Assembly (NCBI RefSeq): GCF_007741475.1
Contig: NZ_CP036261.1
Span: 5,643,798-5,707,797 of the forward strand
Origin: Rosistilla ulvae
GTDB lineage: Bacteria > Planctomycetota > Planctomycetia > Pirellulales > Pirellulaceae
Direction of reading: 5' to 3'
DNA length: 64,000 nt
The position numbers and the translations under genes are program-made. The notes beneath the pieces were generated by a model, which had not been told where the DNA came from, did no database searches, and was given only the letters and a program-made list of their open reading frames with translations. Positions 28,449-37,084 of the stretch are shown here, piece by piece (the first letter of the stretch is position 1; every line of letters starts with the position of its first letter).

Positions 28449-28706
28449 CTAAGCTGTCTTATTCCGCTCGGCTTGCAACGCTTCGATCGCTGCTTCGACC
28501 TGTTCCAACTGTTCGTGAACCGACAGCGAAAGATCGACGAACAGGATCCGTTTGCCTCCCAGTTCGCACCATCCGGTGGCCGATCCGCCTAGCCATTCGC
28601 TGCGGACGACGAAGCCCAGTCGCTTGGCCGTTGCGATGGCTTTGCCTAACCGATCCAGGGCGAATTGTGTCGTCGATTGGGGCGACTGGTTCGTTGCGTT
28701 TGTCAT
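28449..28706 (-). CDS. Small protein of unknown function
   Basis: 85 residues from the ATG at 28706; an in-frame start further upstream (28778) would overlap the region in front of the kinase gene. No signal peptide or transmembrane segment. It reads as a compact alpha/beta domain: a helix (FALDRLGKAIATAKRLGF), strands with an aromatic turn (SEWLGGSATGWCELGGKRIL) and a C-terminal coiled helix (VHEQLEQVEAAIEALQAE). I do not recognise the family; the codon use and even amino-acid composition argue for a real gene. It is divergent from the histidine kinase gene, 96 bp away. Confidence 0.7.
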   Translation of the reverse strand: MTNATNQSPQSTTQFALDRLGKAIATAKRLGFVVRSEWLGGSATGWCELGGKRILFVDLSLSVHEQLEQVEAAIEALQAERNKTA

Positions 28707-28802
28707 CCGTGCTCTCGTTAAGCTATCCCGTCCTTGGAAGATGTAGGGATTGTAGACGTCGGTCGTACAGTTTTCCAAGAGAGTTTGACGATAAATTCAA
28801 AC

Positions 28803-29651
28803 ATGCCGTCGCCAGTACCCGCTTTTAAGCCAGTCGCGCCTGCCCAAAATTTGACCCACAAGGACGTTGATGTGACTTCGACTCAAACGGACCACGCACT
28901 CTCCGACCAAGAAAAAATCGCTTATCTAACGCACCAGTTGCAACAGTCGCAAGCACTTGCGTCGCTGGGTGAATTGACGGGCACCGCCACCCACGAATTC
29001 AACAACGTGCTGATGACGATCCTGAACTATGCCAAGTTGGGGATCCGTCACAAAGACGAAGCGACTCGTGACAAGGCGCTCACCAAGATCTTGGCCGCCG
29101 CCGAACGGGCTGCAAAAATCTCACAGACCATCCTGGCGACCGCTCGCAACCGCAGCGACGATTTTGAACCGACCGATCTGGCCAGCATCATCGAAGATTC
29201 GCTGATGCTGCTGGAACGCGAACTGCGACAATACCGCGTCTCGGTCGAAACCGATCTGCAGGACGTGCCAGCCGCTCGAGCCAACGGCAACCAGATCCAA
29301 CGCGTCCTGTTGAACCTGGTCATCAACGCCCGCCAAGCGATGCCCGAAGGGGGCACGATCAGCATCGGGCTGAAGACCAACGCCGAAGCCAACGAGGTCC
29401 TGCTGACGGTTCGCGACAGCGGTTCAGGCATCCCACAGGACCAGCTGCCGAATATCTTTGAGCCCTTCTTCTCGACCAAGTCGGGGCCCGATGCGTCGGG
29501 CAAGGGAGGAACCGGGCTGGGGCTGTCCGCCTGCCGCGATATCATTCAAGAGCATGGTGGCCGGATTCGCGTCGAGAGTACCGTCGGCCGCGGCACCGCG
29601 TTTATCATCCGCTTGCCAGTCGCTAGCAAAAGCGAAAGCGCGGCGGCTTAA
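28803..29651 (+). CDS. Small soluble sensor histidine kinase
   Basis: 282 residues from the ATG at 28803. There is no membrane segment and no recognisable sensor domain; about 55 residues, including a predicted coiled stretch, precede the dimerisation domain. The phospho-acceptor is H64 in GTATHEFNNVLMTIL, an NtrB/HisKA-like H-box. The ATPase domain is complete: N-box NLVINARQAM, G1 DSGSGIPQDQL, F-box FEPFFSTK and G2 GGTGLGLSACRDIIQEHGG. It is an orphan, since no response regulator is adjacent. The lack of a sensor suggests control by a partner protein, as in NtrB or CheA-like systems. Confidence 0.92.
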   Translation: MPSPVPAFKPVAPAQNLTHKDVDVTSTQTDHALSDQEKIAYLTHQLQQSQALASLGELTGTATHEFNNVLMTILNYAKLGIRHKDEATRDKALTKILAAAERAAKISQTILATARNRSDDFEPTDLASIIEDSLMLLERELRQYRVSVETDLQDVPAARANGNQIQRVLLNLVINARQAMPEGGTISIGLKTNAEANEVLLTVRDSGSGIPQDQLPNIFEPFFSTKSGPDASGKGGTGLGLSACRDIIQEHGGRIRVESTVGRGTAFIIRLPVASKSESAAA

Positions 29652-29669
29652 CCGCGGCGAATTCCTAAA

Positions 29670-30440
29670 TCATGCAGCCCGTGCGGCGGAGGGAGCCGAT
29701 TCGGCCATCTGCCGCAGCTCCTCGGCGATCGGTCCGGCCAACATCGCTTCGATCTGTTGCAAGCAGATCCCGGCCCGATAGCCATCGATCACGCGATGGT
29801 CGCAGATCAGCGTGACAAGGCAGTTGCCGTCGTCGTCGATCGGGCCGTAGCTGAGGCTGCTGGAGAGGACCGTGGGGTGGAACCGGTTGTAGGTGCCCAG
29901 CCCAGCCACCGACGACATCGAAAACGTGCCAACCTCTTTGGCTCGCGAACGGCCGCTGAAATTCAGAGCCAGCCCCCACACCAACCGTCGAATCGGCATC
30001 GGCATCCGCGACAAACGGTGTTGGGATCGGAAGGCGACCTCGATCGGCTGGCTCTTAAAATCGTCCAACTGTCTCTGGATCTCGGCCAGCGTCAGCTCTT
30101 CGACCCGGCGAATCCGAGCCCAGCACAGCCGATCCTCTTCGCCGTCGAAGCGGTGCATCGCGATCGAAGCGACCGAATGGTTGTGTTCGTATAGATGCGG
30201 CCAGGGGAGCCGATAATAGGTCTGCCGCAGCTGAGGCTGATCGGCAGCGGCCAGAGCAAATGCTTTGGTGAAGATCGCAGCCCAAGAGACCCGCGATGGC
30301 GATTCGCTGCGAGCCTGGGCGACTTGGGAAAGATCGACATTCCGTTCCGCCGGAAACAATGGCATCCGCCGCGAAATCGCGCAGACATCGAGAACCAACC
30401 GACGGTTTTTGCTCAAACTGCGCCAATGTCCCTTCTTCAT
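29670..30440 (-). CDS. Stand-alone acyltransferase-fold protein resembling the E2 catalytic domain
   Basis: 256 residues from the ATG at 30440; an in-frame TTG at 30566 would add 42 residues. It resembles the catalytic domain of 2-oxoacid dehydrogenase E2 (chloramphenicol acetyltransferase fold) but has no lipoyl or E3-binding domain. The signature DHRVIDGYRAG near the C-terminus keeps the catalytic His (H215) and Asp (D219), and VGTFSMSSVAGLGTYNRFHP matches the strand-plus-loop that in E2 reads GTFTISNLG. Without a lipoyl arm it probably transfers an acyl group between CoA and some other acceptor, or is non-catalytic. It is convergent with the kinase gene (18 bp apart). Confidence 0.75.
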   Translation of the reverse strand: MKKGHWRSLSKNRRLVLDVCAISRRMPLFPAERNVDLSQVAQARSESPSRVSWAAIFTKAFALAAADQPQLRQTYYRLPWPHLYEHNHSVASIAMHRFDGEEDRLCWARIRRVEELTLAEIQRQLDDFKSQPIEVAFRSQHRLSRMPMPIRRLVWGLALNFSGRSRAKEVGTFSMSSVAGLGTYNRFHPTVLSSSLSYGPIDDDGNCLVTLICDHRVIDGYRAGICLQQIEAMLAGPIAEELRQMAESAPSAARAA

Positions 30441-30590
30441 CCTCGCCACCCAATTCCTTCCCCACGGATCGATCTCATCCCACAGTCGGAGGATTCTGTC
30501 AAAACCGGGCGTCCAAAGCAAACCCGATCTCAAGCGGCAGCGCGCCCTATAAATCGCGGCTGCCAAGAGGAATGCTGAGCGCAGGAAAGG

Positions 30591-31982
30591 CTAGAGGATG
30601 AATTTACTGAGGTCTTCGTCTTCGGCGATTTCGTTGAGTCGCTGTTCAACATAAGCAGCGTCGATCTTGACGGAGCTCTTCCCCAACTCGGGCGCTTCGA
30701 AGCTGAGTTCTTCCAGCAAGCGTTCCATGATCGTGTACAGCCGGCGAGCACCGATGTTCTGCGTCGATTGGTTGACCTTAAACGCGTAACGAGCCAGTTG
30801 AGCCAGAGCGTCCTGCTGGAATTCGATCGTTACCTGTTCGGTCGCCAGGAGCGCTTCGTATTGCCGCGTCAGCGAATTCTTCGGCTCGGTTAAGATCTGC
30901 AGGAAGTCGTGTTCGGTCAATTCATCCAGTTCGACGCGGATCGGAAACCGGCCCTGCAGTTCGGGCATCAATTCGCTCGGCTTGCCGCGATGGAACGCTC
31001 CGGCGGCGATGAACAGGATGTGATCGGTGCGAACGTAACCGTACCGGGTCTGCACGCTGGTCCCTTCGACGATCGGCAACAGATCGCGCTGCACACCCTG
31101 CCGCGAGACATCAGCGTTTTTGCCGTCGGTCGCGATCACTTTGTCGATCTCGTCGACAAAGATGATCCCCAGTTCTTCAGCCAACCGAATCGCTTCGGCA
31201 TTCATCGCCTCGGGATCCAACAGCGCTTCGGTCTCTTGCTCCATCAACACCTGGCGGGCTTCGTTGACCTTCATCTCGCGGCTCTGCGAGCCACGCGGCA
31301 TGATCTTTTCGAACATCCCCTGCAGGTCGATGTCCATGTTCTCCATGCCCATCCCACCGACAACCATCGGCGCCGACTTGGACTGAGTCGTTACTTCGAC
31401 CAAGCGTTCTTCCAGCGTTCCCGCTTGCAGCATCTTCCGCATCTTGTCGCGAGTTCGCTGCAGCCGTTGCTCGGCATCGTCGGCGGTTTCGGTTGCGGAC
31501 TCCTCCAACGCCTGCGACAGGCTTGGTAATTCAGTCGATCCCGGCACCAACAGATCGACCAACCGGTTCTCGACCCGCTGCTCAGCCTCTTCGCGAACCT
31601 GATCCTGGAACTTTTCGCGGACCAAGCCGAGACCGTTTTCGACAAGCTCGCGAACCATACTCTCGACATCGCGACCGTAATATCCGACCTCGGTATATTT
31701 CGTCGCTTCGACTTTGATAAACGGAGCGCCGGTCATCCGCGCCAAGCGGCGAGCGATCTCGGTCTTCCCGACTCCGGTCGGCCCGATCATCAAGATGTTC
31801 TTCGGAGCGATCTCGCCCTGCATCTCCTCGCTCAATTGCTGTCGTCGCCAGCGATTCCGCAGCGCCACCGCGACAGCTCGCTTGGCCTGCCGCTGGCCGA
31901 CGATATAGCGATCCAATTGCTTGACGGTCTCCGCTGGCGTCAGCTTGCCCAAAGCATCGACGACGTTGTGCGAATCACTCAC
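30591..31982 (-). CDS. hslU: HslU, ATPase subunit of the HslUV protease
   Basis: 463 residues. AAA+ unfoldase that feeds substrates to HslV. Walker A GPTGVGKT (67-74), Walker B IIFVDEIDKV, and the pore loop GYYGRD after KVEATKYTEV are all present, along with the long I-domain (about 110-230). The C-terminal tail ends LSKFIL, the segment that docks into HslV to open it. Translation starts at a GTG (31982) that overlaps the hslV stop codon by one base (TAGTG), a sign of translational coupling. Confidence 0.97.
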   Translation of the reverse strand: MSDSHNVVDALGKLTPAETVKQLDRYIVGQRQAKRAVAVALRNRWRRQQLSEEMQGEIAPKNILMIGPTGVGKTEIARRLARMTGAPFIKVEATKYTEVGYYGRDVESMVRELVENGLGLVREKFQDQVREEAEQRVENRLVDLLVPGSTELPSLSQALEESATETADDAEQRLQRTRDKMRKMLQAGTLEERLVEVTTQSKSAPMVVGGMGMENMDIDLQGMFEKIMPRGSQSREMKVNEARQVLMEQETEALLDPEAMNAEAIRLAEELGIIFVDEIDKVIATDGKNADVSRQGVQRDLLPIVEGTSVQTRYGYVRTDHILFIAAGAFHRGKPSELMPELQGRFPIRVELDELTEHDFLQILTEPKNSLTRQYEALLATEQVTIEFQQDALAQLARYAFKVNQSTQNIGARRLYTIMERLLEELSFEAPELGKSSVKIDAAYVEQRLNEIAEDEDLSKFIL

Positions 31983-32521
31983 TATACGGCCTCCAGTTCT
32001 TCGACAACGATGTTGCGATTGGTGTAGATATCGATATCCGCGGCGATCTCCATCGATCGGCGAACGATCTCTGCCGCCGACAGATCCGAATGAGCCAACA
32101 ATGCGCGAGCGGCTGCGATTGCGTAGTGCCCTCCCGAGCCGATCCCGATCACGCCGTCGGTCGGTTGGATCACGTCGCCGGTGCCGCTGATCAACAGCGA
32201 ATGTTTTCCGTCGGCGACCGCCAACAAAGCCTCTAACCGACGCAGCGCCCGGTCCATCCGCCAGTCCTTGGCCAGTTCGGTCGCCGCGTGAGGCACGTTG
32301 GCGGGATAGTCCCGCATCTTCTCTTCAAAGCGTTCCAGCAGAGCAAAGGCATCCGCTGCGCCGCCGGCGAAGCCACATAAGACGCGGCCTTCGTTCAACC
32401 GCCGCACCTTGCAGGCATCCGACTTCATCACCGTCGTGCCTAAAGTTACTTGCCCATCGCCCCCCATCGCGACTTTGTTGCCTCGACGGACCGATAGGAT
32501 CGTGGTTGCGTGGAGTTCCAT
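31982..32521 (-). CDS. hslV: HslV, proteolytic subunit of the HslUV protease
   Basis: 179 residues from the ATG at 32521, giving the short propeptide MELHA before the catalytic Thr ([20 protein letters not shown]), as in Bacillus CodW; an ATG at 32593 would add 24 residues unlike the family. It is a proteasome-beta-like threonine protease that forms a dodecamer. The [25 protein letters not shown] and [16 protein letters not shown] blocks are intact. It is the first gene of an hslV-hslU pair, typically heat-shock controlled, though no heat-shock promoter element stands out upstream. Confidence 0.97.
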   Translation of the reverse strand: MELHATTILSVRRGNKVAMGGDGQVTLGTTVMKSDACKVRRLNEGRVLCGFAGGAADAFALLERFEEKMRDYPANVPHAATELAKDWRMDRALRRLEALLAVADGKHSLLISGTGDVIQPTDGVIGIGSGGHYAIAAARALLAHSDLSAAEIVRRSMEIAADIDIYTNRNIVVEELEAV

Positions 32522-32677
32522 GAGTGACGATTCGCTATCCGAGGGTGTTGTGATTTGCTTGCGACACGTATCCATTGTCGCAGTCGATGCCATGGCTGGC
32601 CAGGCGCACTGTGCACCGCATCCTCGGTGCCAGCACTCTCCGTGCTGACACCATGAAAATCGCGCCGATCCGGCGGC

Positions 32678-33748
32678 TTACGCCAGGACTTTGAGGACTT
32701 CGTCGCCCATCGCTTCGGTGCCGATCGAAGCTTCGCCCGCGGCGATATCAGGAGTCCGATGCCCGGCAGCCAAAACCTTGCGAACCGCAGCTTCGATCGC
32801 CGCAGCTTCGTCTTCCAGTTTCAGCGAGTGACGCAGCAACATCGCACAGGCGAGGATCGTGGCCAATGGATTTGCGATACCCTTGCCGGCGATGTCGGGA
32901 GCCGATCCGTGGATCGGTTCGTACAGGCCAGGTCCATCGGCACCGATCGATGCCGATGGCAACATGCCAAGCGATCCTGGCAGCATCGAAGCTTCGTCGG
33001 TCAAGATATCACCAAACATATTGCTGGTGACGACAACGTCGAAGTCCTTCGGACGGCTGATCAAATGCATCGCCATCGCATCGACCAAAACGACATCGTA
33101 CTTCACGTCGGGGAACTCTTCGCGGACAACGCGCTCGGCAACTTGACGCCACAGACGACTCGGCTCCAACACGTTGGCTTTGTCGACGCTTGTCAAACGA
33201 CCATCGCGACCGCGAGCGGCTTCCGCAGCGAGGCGGACGACGCGTTCGACTTCAGGGACGCTGTAGACCATCGTCGCCATCGCATGCTCGACGCCATCGA
33301 TCGTTTCGCGGCCGGAGGGGCCAAAGTAAATTCCGCCGGTCAGTTCGCGGAAGAACAGGATGTCGGTCCCTTCGATGATCTCGCGACGCAGCGGCGAAGC
33401 GCCAACCAATTCGGGAAACGTTTGGATCGGACGCAGGTTCGCGAACAAACCCAATTCTTTGCGGATCTTCAACAACCCAACCTCGGGCCGCGTCTTGGCC
33501 GATGGATCGTCCCACTTCGGGCCACCGACAGCTCCCAACAAAACCGCGTCCGACGCGAGGCAGGCATCGATCGTCGGCTGGGGCAGCGGGTCGCCGGTCT
33601 GATCGATAGCGATTCCGCCGATCAGGCAGGATTGATAGGTGAATTGGTGATTGAACTTTGTTGCGATCGCATCGAGAACGCGTTGGCCTTGCAGAACGAT
33701 TTCGGGACCAATGCCGTCACCTGGCAGCAGAACAATGTTGGCTTTCAA
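32678..33748 (-). CDS. leuB: 3-isopropylmalate dehydrogenase
   Basis: Third step of leucine synthesis: oxidative decarboxylation of 3-isopropylmalate with NAD+. The family start [17 protein letters not shown] implies the TTG at 33748 (356 residues, normal length); another TTG at 33805 would add 19 residues. Substrate and metal motifs are present: [24 protein letters not shown], and the [12 protein letters not shown] and [19 protein letters not shown] region. The NAD-specificity loop [19 protein letters not shown] is typical of LeuB. No other leucine genes are nearby, so it stands alone. Confidence 0.96.
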   Translation of the reverse strand: MKANIVLLPGDGIGPEIVLQGQRVLDAIATKFNHQFTYQSCLIGGIAIDQTGDPLPQPTIDACLASDAVLLGAVGGPKWDDPSAKTRPEVGLLKIRKELGLFANLRPIQTFPELVGASPLRREIIEGTDILFFRELTGGIYFGPSGRETIDGVEHAMATMVYSVPEVERVVRLAAEAARGRDGRLTSVDKANVLEPSRLWRQVAERVVREEFPDVKYDVVLVDAMAMHLISRPKDFDVVVTSNMFGDILTDEASMLPGSLGMLPSASIGADGPGLYEPIHGSAPDIAGKGIANPLATILACAMLLRHSLKLEDEAAAIEAAVRKVLAAGHRTPDIAAGEASIGTEAMGDEVLKVLA

Positions 33749-34052
33749 GACAATTCGCTTTCGGTTTGAAGGGGGCGGGGAGTTTTGATTCGGTTGGGCT
33801 AGCAATCTTAGCGTCTATCGCTGGAATTCCGAAGCCCCGCAGCCATCTGTTCAAGGGAAAGTCGGGTCATAGAGGTAGCGATTCCTCCCTACAATCCGAG
33901 ACCCTCGAGCCGCTGGCGTCGCAAAAAGTGGAAACCTTTTAAATAAAGATCCGTTTGTTGGAACGAGCAGCTCGAATTTGGTAACATCAGCCACCCCATC
34001 CGGGTTGTTTTGGCACTGCCAACCACCTACCTGCCCCACGGAACGAATAGCT

Positions 34053-35405
34053 ATGTTGTCGATCCACTCTGCGGCCAAGAAAGCGACTCAATTGTGCGAC
34101 GGCATCTCGCGGCGAGAGGTCTTGAAAATTGGAGCCCTCGGGATGGGCGGCCTGACATTGCCCCAACTGCTGCAAGCCGAAGCTGCCGCGGGAATTCGCG
34201 GATCGCAAAAATCGATCATCATGATCTACATGGTCGGCGCGCCCCCGCACCAAGATATGTACGACCTGAAGATGGATGCGCCGTCGGAAATCCGAGGCGA
34301 ATCGCGGCCGATGGCGACCAACGTGCCGGGGATCCAGATCAGCGAACTGATGCCGGGGATCGCCAAGATCATGGACAAGTGCGTTCCGCTGCGGAGCGTT
34401 TACGGTTCGCCCAACGGGGCTCACGATTCGTTCATCTGCTACACCGGCCGACCGACTCAGAATCAACCTCCCGGCGGCTGGCCCTCGATCGGATCGACGA
34501 TCTCTCAACTGCAAGGCCCTGCGGATCCGTCGGTCCCGCCGTTTGTCGGTCTCTCCCCCGACGCGGGTCACCCTCCCTACGGATCGCCCGGCCTGCCCGG
34601 TTTCCTAGGCGTCGGCAACGCGGCCTTCCGCCCCTCCGGACCAGCTGAGAAATCGATGGTCCTTTCGGATATCACGCTGGACCGAATGAACGACCGCAAG
34701 CAATTGCTGCAGTCGTTCGATCGCTTCCGCCGCGATGCCGATGCGTCGCGGACGATGGAAGGGATCGATCAAATGTACGGCCAAGCGATGGACATCTTGT
34801 CCTCGGGACGATTAGCCGATGCGTTGGATCTATCGAAAGAAGATCCCGCGACGCGCGAGCGGTATGGCAAGGGGAGCCCTGCCAAATATGGCGACGGTGC
34901 GCCGCGGAACCTCGAACATTTCTTGATGGCTCGCCGCTTGGTTGAAGCGGGAGCCCGCGTGGTCACGCTGAACTTCGGCCGCTGGGATTTTCACAGCCGC
35001 AACTTCAGCGAGCTGCGCGATACCCATCTGCCTTGGTTCGACCAAGGACTTTCCGCTCTGATCCAAGACCTGCACGATCGCGGCATGGCCGACGATGTCT
35101 CGGTCGTCGCTTGGGGCGAGTTCGGCCGGACACCGAAGATCAACAAAGATGGCGGCCGCGATCACTGGCCGCGCGTCGGCGGCGGATTGTTAGCTGGCGG
35201 CGGCATGAAGACCGGACAAGTGATCGGATCGACCGACCGCCTGGGAGGCGAGATCGATTCGCGGCCGATCCACTTTGGCGAGGTTCACGCGACGCTGTAT
35301 CAGAACATGGGGATCAACCCACATAGCACGATGGTTCGCGATTTCGCGGGCCGTCCGCACTTCCTGGTCGACAACCATCTGGCGATGCCCGAATTGATCG
35401 GTTAA
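34053..35405 (+). CDS. DUF1501 protein exported by the Tat pathway
   Basis: 450 residues from the ATG at 34053. A twin-arginine signal is present (SRREVLKIGALGMGGLTLPQ). The DUF1501 core has the alkaline-phosphatase/sulfatase-like fold signatures of the family: IMIYMVGAPPHQDMYDLKMD, PNGAHDSFICYTGRP, NFGRWDFHSRNF, DVSVVAWGEFGRTPKIN and GGRDHWPRVGGGLLAGGG. These supply the Asp/His set that would bind metal. In Planctomycetes most DUF1501 genes sit next to DUF1549/DUF1553 partners; this one has none nearby. Function is unproven. It is divergent from leuB with a 304-bp gap that must hold both promoters. Confidence 0.94.
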   Translation: MLSIHSAAKKATQLCDGISRREVLKIGALGMGGLTLPQLLQAEAAAGIRGSQKSIIMIYMVGAPPHQDMYDLKMDAPSEIRGESRPMATNVPGIQISELMPGIAKIMDKCVPLRSVYGSPNGAHDSFICYTGRPTQNQPPGGWPSIGSTISQLQGPADPSVPPFVGLSPDAGHPPYGSPGLPGFLGVGNAAFRPSGPAEKSMVLSDITLDRMNDRKQLLQSFDRFRRDADASRTMEGIDQMYGQAMDILSSGRLADALDLSKEDPATRERYGKGSPAKYGDGAPRNLEHFLMARRLVEAGARVVTLNFGRWDFHSRNFSELRDTHLPWFDQGLSALIQDLHDRGMADDVSVVAWGEFGRTPKINKDGGRDHWPRVGGGLLAGGGMKTGQVIGSTDRLGGEIDSRPIHFGEVHATLYQNMGINPHSTMVRDFAGRPHFLVDNHLAMPELIG

Positions 35406-35444
35406 CCGTCTCGCTGACGCTCGCGTTTCGCGTTCCGCGACGGC

Positions 35445-36890
35445 TTACTTTGCCGCCTGCTGGTACATCTCGAGCGTCTTGACCATCTCTTCCTGGAACT
35501 TGCCCGGCAATTCCGTCGCCTTGGTTTGCCAAGCGATAGCCTCGGTGGTGTTCCCCTGCTCGAAGTAAACGCGAGCGACGGTATCCAACGCGATCGGAGC
35601 TTTTTGATTGGTCAGTTCGACCGAACGCATCGCCGCCTTGAGTGCCAGATCGAGATCGCGATCGTCTCCTTTTGTTTCCGCAGCGATCAACCACGCCAAC
35701 TGGCTCAGCATGTTGGGATCGCCCCATTGGCGTTGGACCAATTGGTCGATCACCGGATAGGTGTCTGCAAACTGTCCCGCCTTGCGGAGCACTTCCAGCT
35801 TGATCATCAACGGTTCATTCCGGTCGGGAAACTCTACCGCCATCGCATCGAGAGCACCGATCGCCGACGCGTAGTCCTCGTCTTTGATCCAACCGCCCAT
35901 TCGTGTTCGCAGCGCGGTGAACGCTATTTCGTAGCGTTTCGCTTTCTCACGCGATGTTCGCGCCGCCGCAACGTCCCAGTCCCCCTCCAGGATCGCCGAC
36001 AACGGGCGATCGATCTGAGCGGGATGGCCGATCCATTGGATCATCCCGTCGCGGCCAACGATAAACGCACACGGTATGCCCCGTTCACCCGCGGCTTGCA
36101 TGTAGCGCAGCTTGGTCGATTTGTTACTGTCCGCCGCGATCGTGTACTGCAAGACATCGTCCCATGTCTTGCCTGGCGCCGCTTCGGTCTCGAAAAAACT
36201 GGTGATCTTCTGTGCCGGTTCGTCGCTGACCCCAATGAACTGCACCTTGTCGCCCAACTGCTGCTGTAGTTTGCTCAAGTGAGGCATATTCATCTTGCAG
36301 GGGCCGCACCAGCTCGCCCAAAACTCGACGACATAGACCTTGGTGTCCTCAAAACTGCCGACCTCAGGTCCCTTGAACCAGGTGTCGATTTCCAATTCGG
36401 GCGCGCGGTCGCCAATCGTCAGCAAGCCGCTTTGCGATGCCGGCTTAAGAGTTGGCGCGGACTTCTTGGCAGGTGCCTGGAGCGCAGCCGGAGCTTGGAT
36501 TGCCGCAGGAGGCTCGATCGCGGTCGGAGGTGACAGCGTTGGCGGAACCTTGATCTCCGGGGCGGGTGTTTTCTGAGCGACGGGCTTCAGCGCGACCGAT
36601 GCAGCGGGGGGCACCTTCGCCGCGGCAGGAGCTTCGGCTTGGGGCGCCGAAGTCGGACGCTTCGACTCGGATGGGGCGAGTTGCACGTCGTAGGAATCGA
36701 CGTGGCCCTCATCGTTCGCATCGACATCGACCTCCGGAACGCTGATCTCTGCCAGCTTGCGAGACGAGGCCAGGCCAGCGGTTTCAGAGCTCGCCTTGTC
36801 CAACGCCGACTGACTTGGACCACCGCACCCGACGATAGCAATCGGGGCCATCAACAACAGCCAGCAGTAGCTGGAACGAAGAGTCAACAT
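35445..36890 (-). CDS. Thioredoxin-like (TlpA/AhpC-TSA type) lipoprotein with helical C-terminal domain
   Basis: 481 residues. Lipoprotein signal with IVGC lipobox (C22). Residues 80-150 are an Ala/Pro/Lys-rich linker that would span the periplasm. The thioredoxin domain (about 157-300) has the active site WASWCGPC (C195, C198) and GERGIPCAFIVGRDG with the conserved cis-Pro. The last 170 residues look like helical TPR-like repeats (LDTVARVYFEQGNTTEAIAW). It is likely a membrane-anchored thiol-disulphide reductase or a related redox protein facing the periplasm; the partner is unknown. It is convergent with the DUF1501 gene. Confidence 0.9.
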   Translation of the reverse strand: MLTLRSSYCWLLLMAPIAIVGCGGPSQSALDKASSETAGLASSRKLAEISVPEVDVDANDEGHVDSYDVQLAPSESKRPTSAPQAEAPAAAKVPPAASVALKPVAQKTPAPEIKVPPTLSPPTAIEPPAAIQAPAALQAPAKKSAPTLKPASQSGLLTIGDRAPELEIDTWFKGPEVGSFEDTKVYVVEFWASWCGPCKMNMPHLSKLQQQLGDKVQFIGVSDEPAQKITSFFETEAAPGKTWDDVLQYTIAADSNKSTKLRYMQAAGERGIPCAFIVGRDGMIQWIGHPAQIDRPLSAILEGDWDVAAARTSREKAKRYEIAFTALRTRMGGWIKDEDYASAIGALDAMAVEFPDRNEPLMIKLEVLRKAGQFADTYPVIDQLVQRQWGDPNMLSQLAWLIAAETKGDDRDLDLALKAAMRSVELTNQKAPIALDTVARVYFEQGNTTEAIAWQTKATELPGKFQEEMVKTLEMYQQAAK

Positions 36891-37084
36891 TGTCTGTAGC
36901 TCTCGAATCGACGAGTGTCTGAAAGATTCTGGATTGCAACAATCAGAACGAATATTACCGATGTGTCATCGGCAATCGCATCTGGCATGGTTATCCGATG
37001 CCGCATCGACTGCGGCAATTTCAACAATCCGGCGACCTGAAAAGATCAAAGTCGCCCTAGACTAACAACTCGATTGCTATCGGC

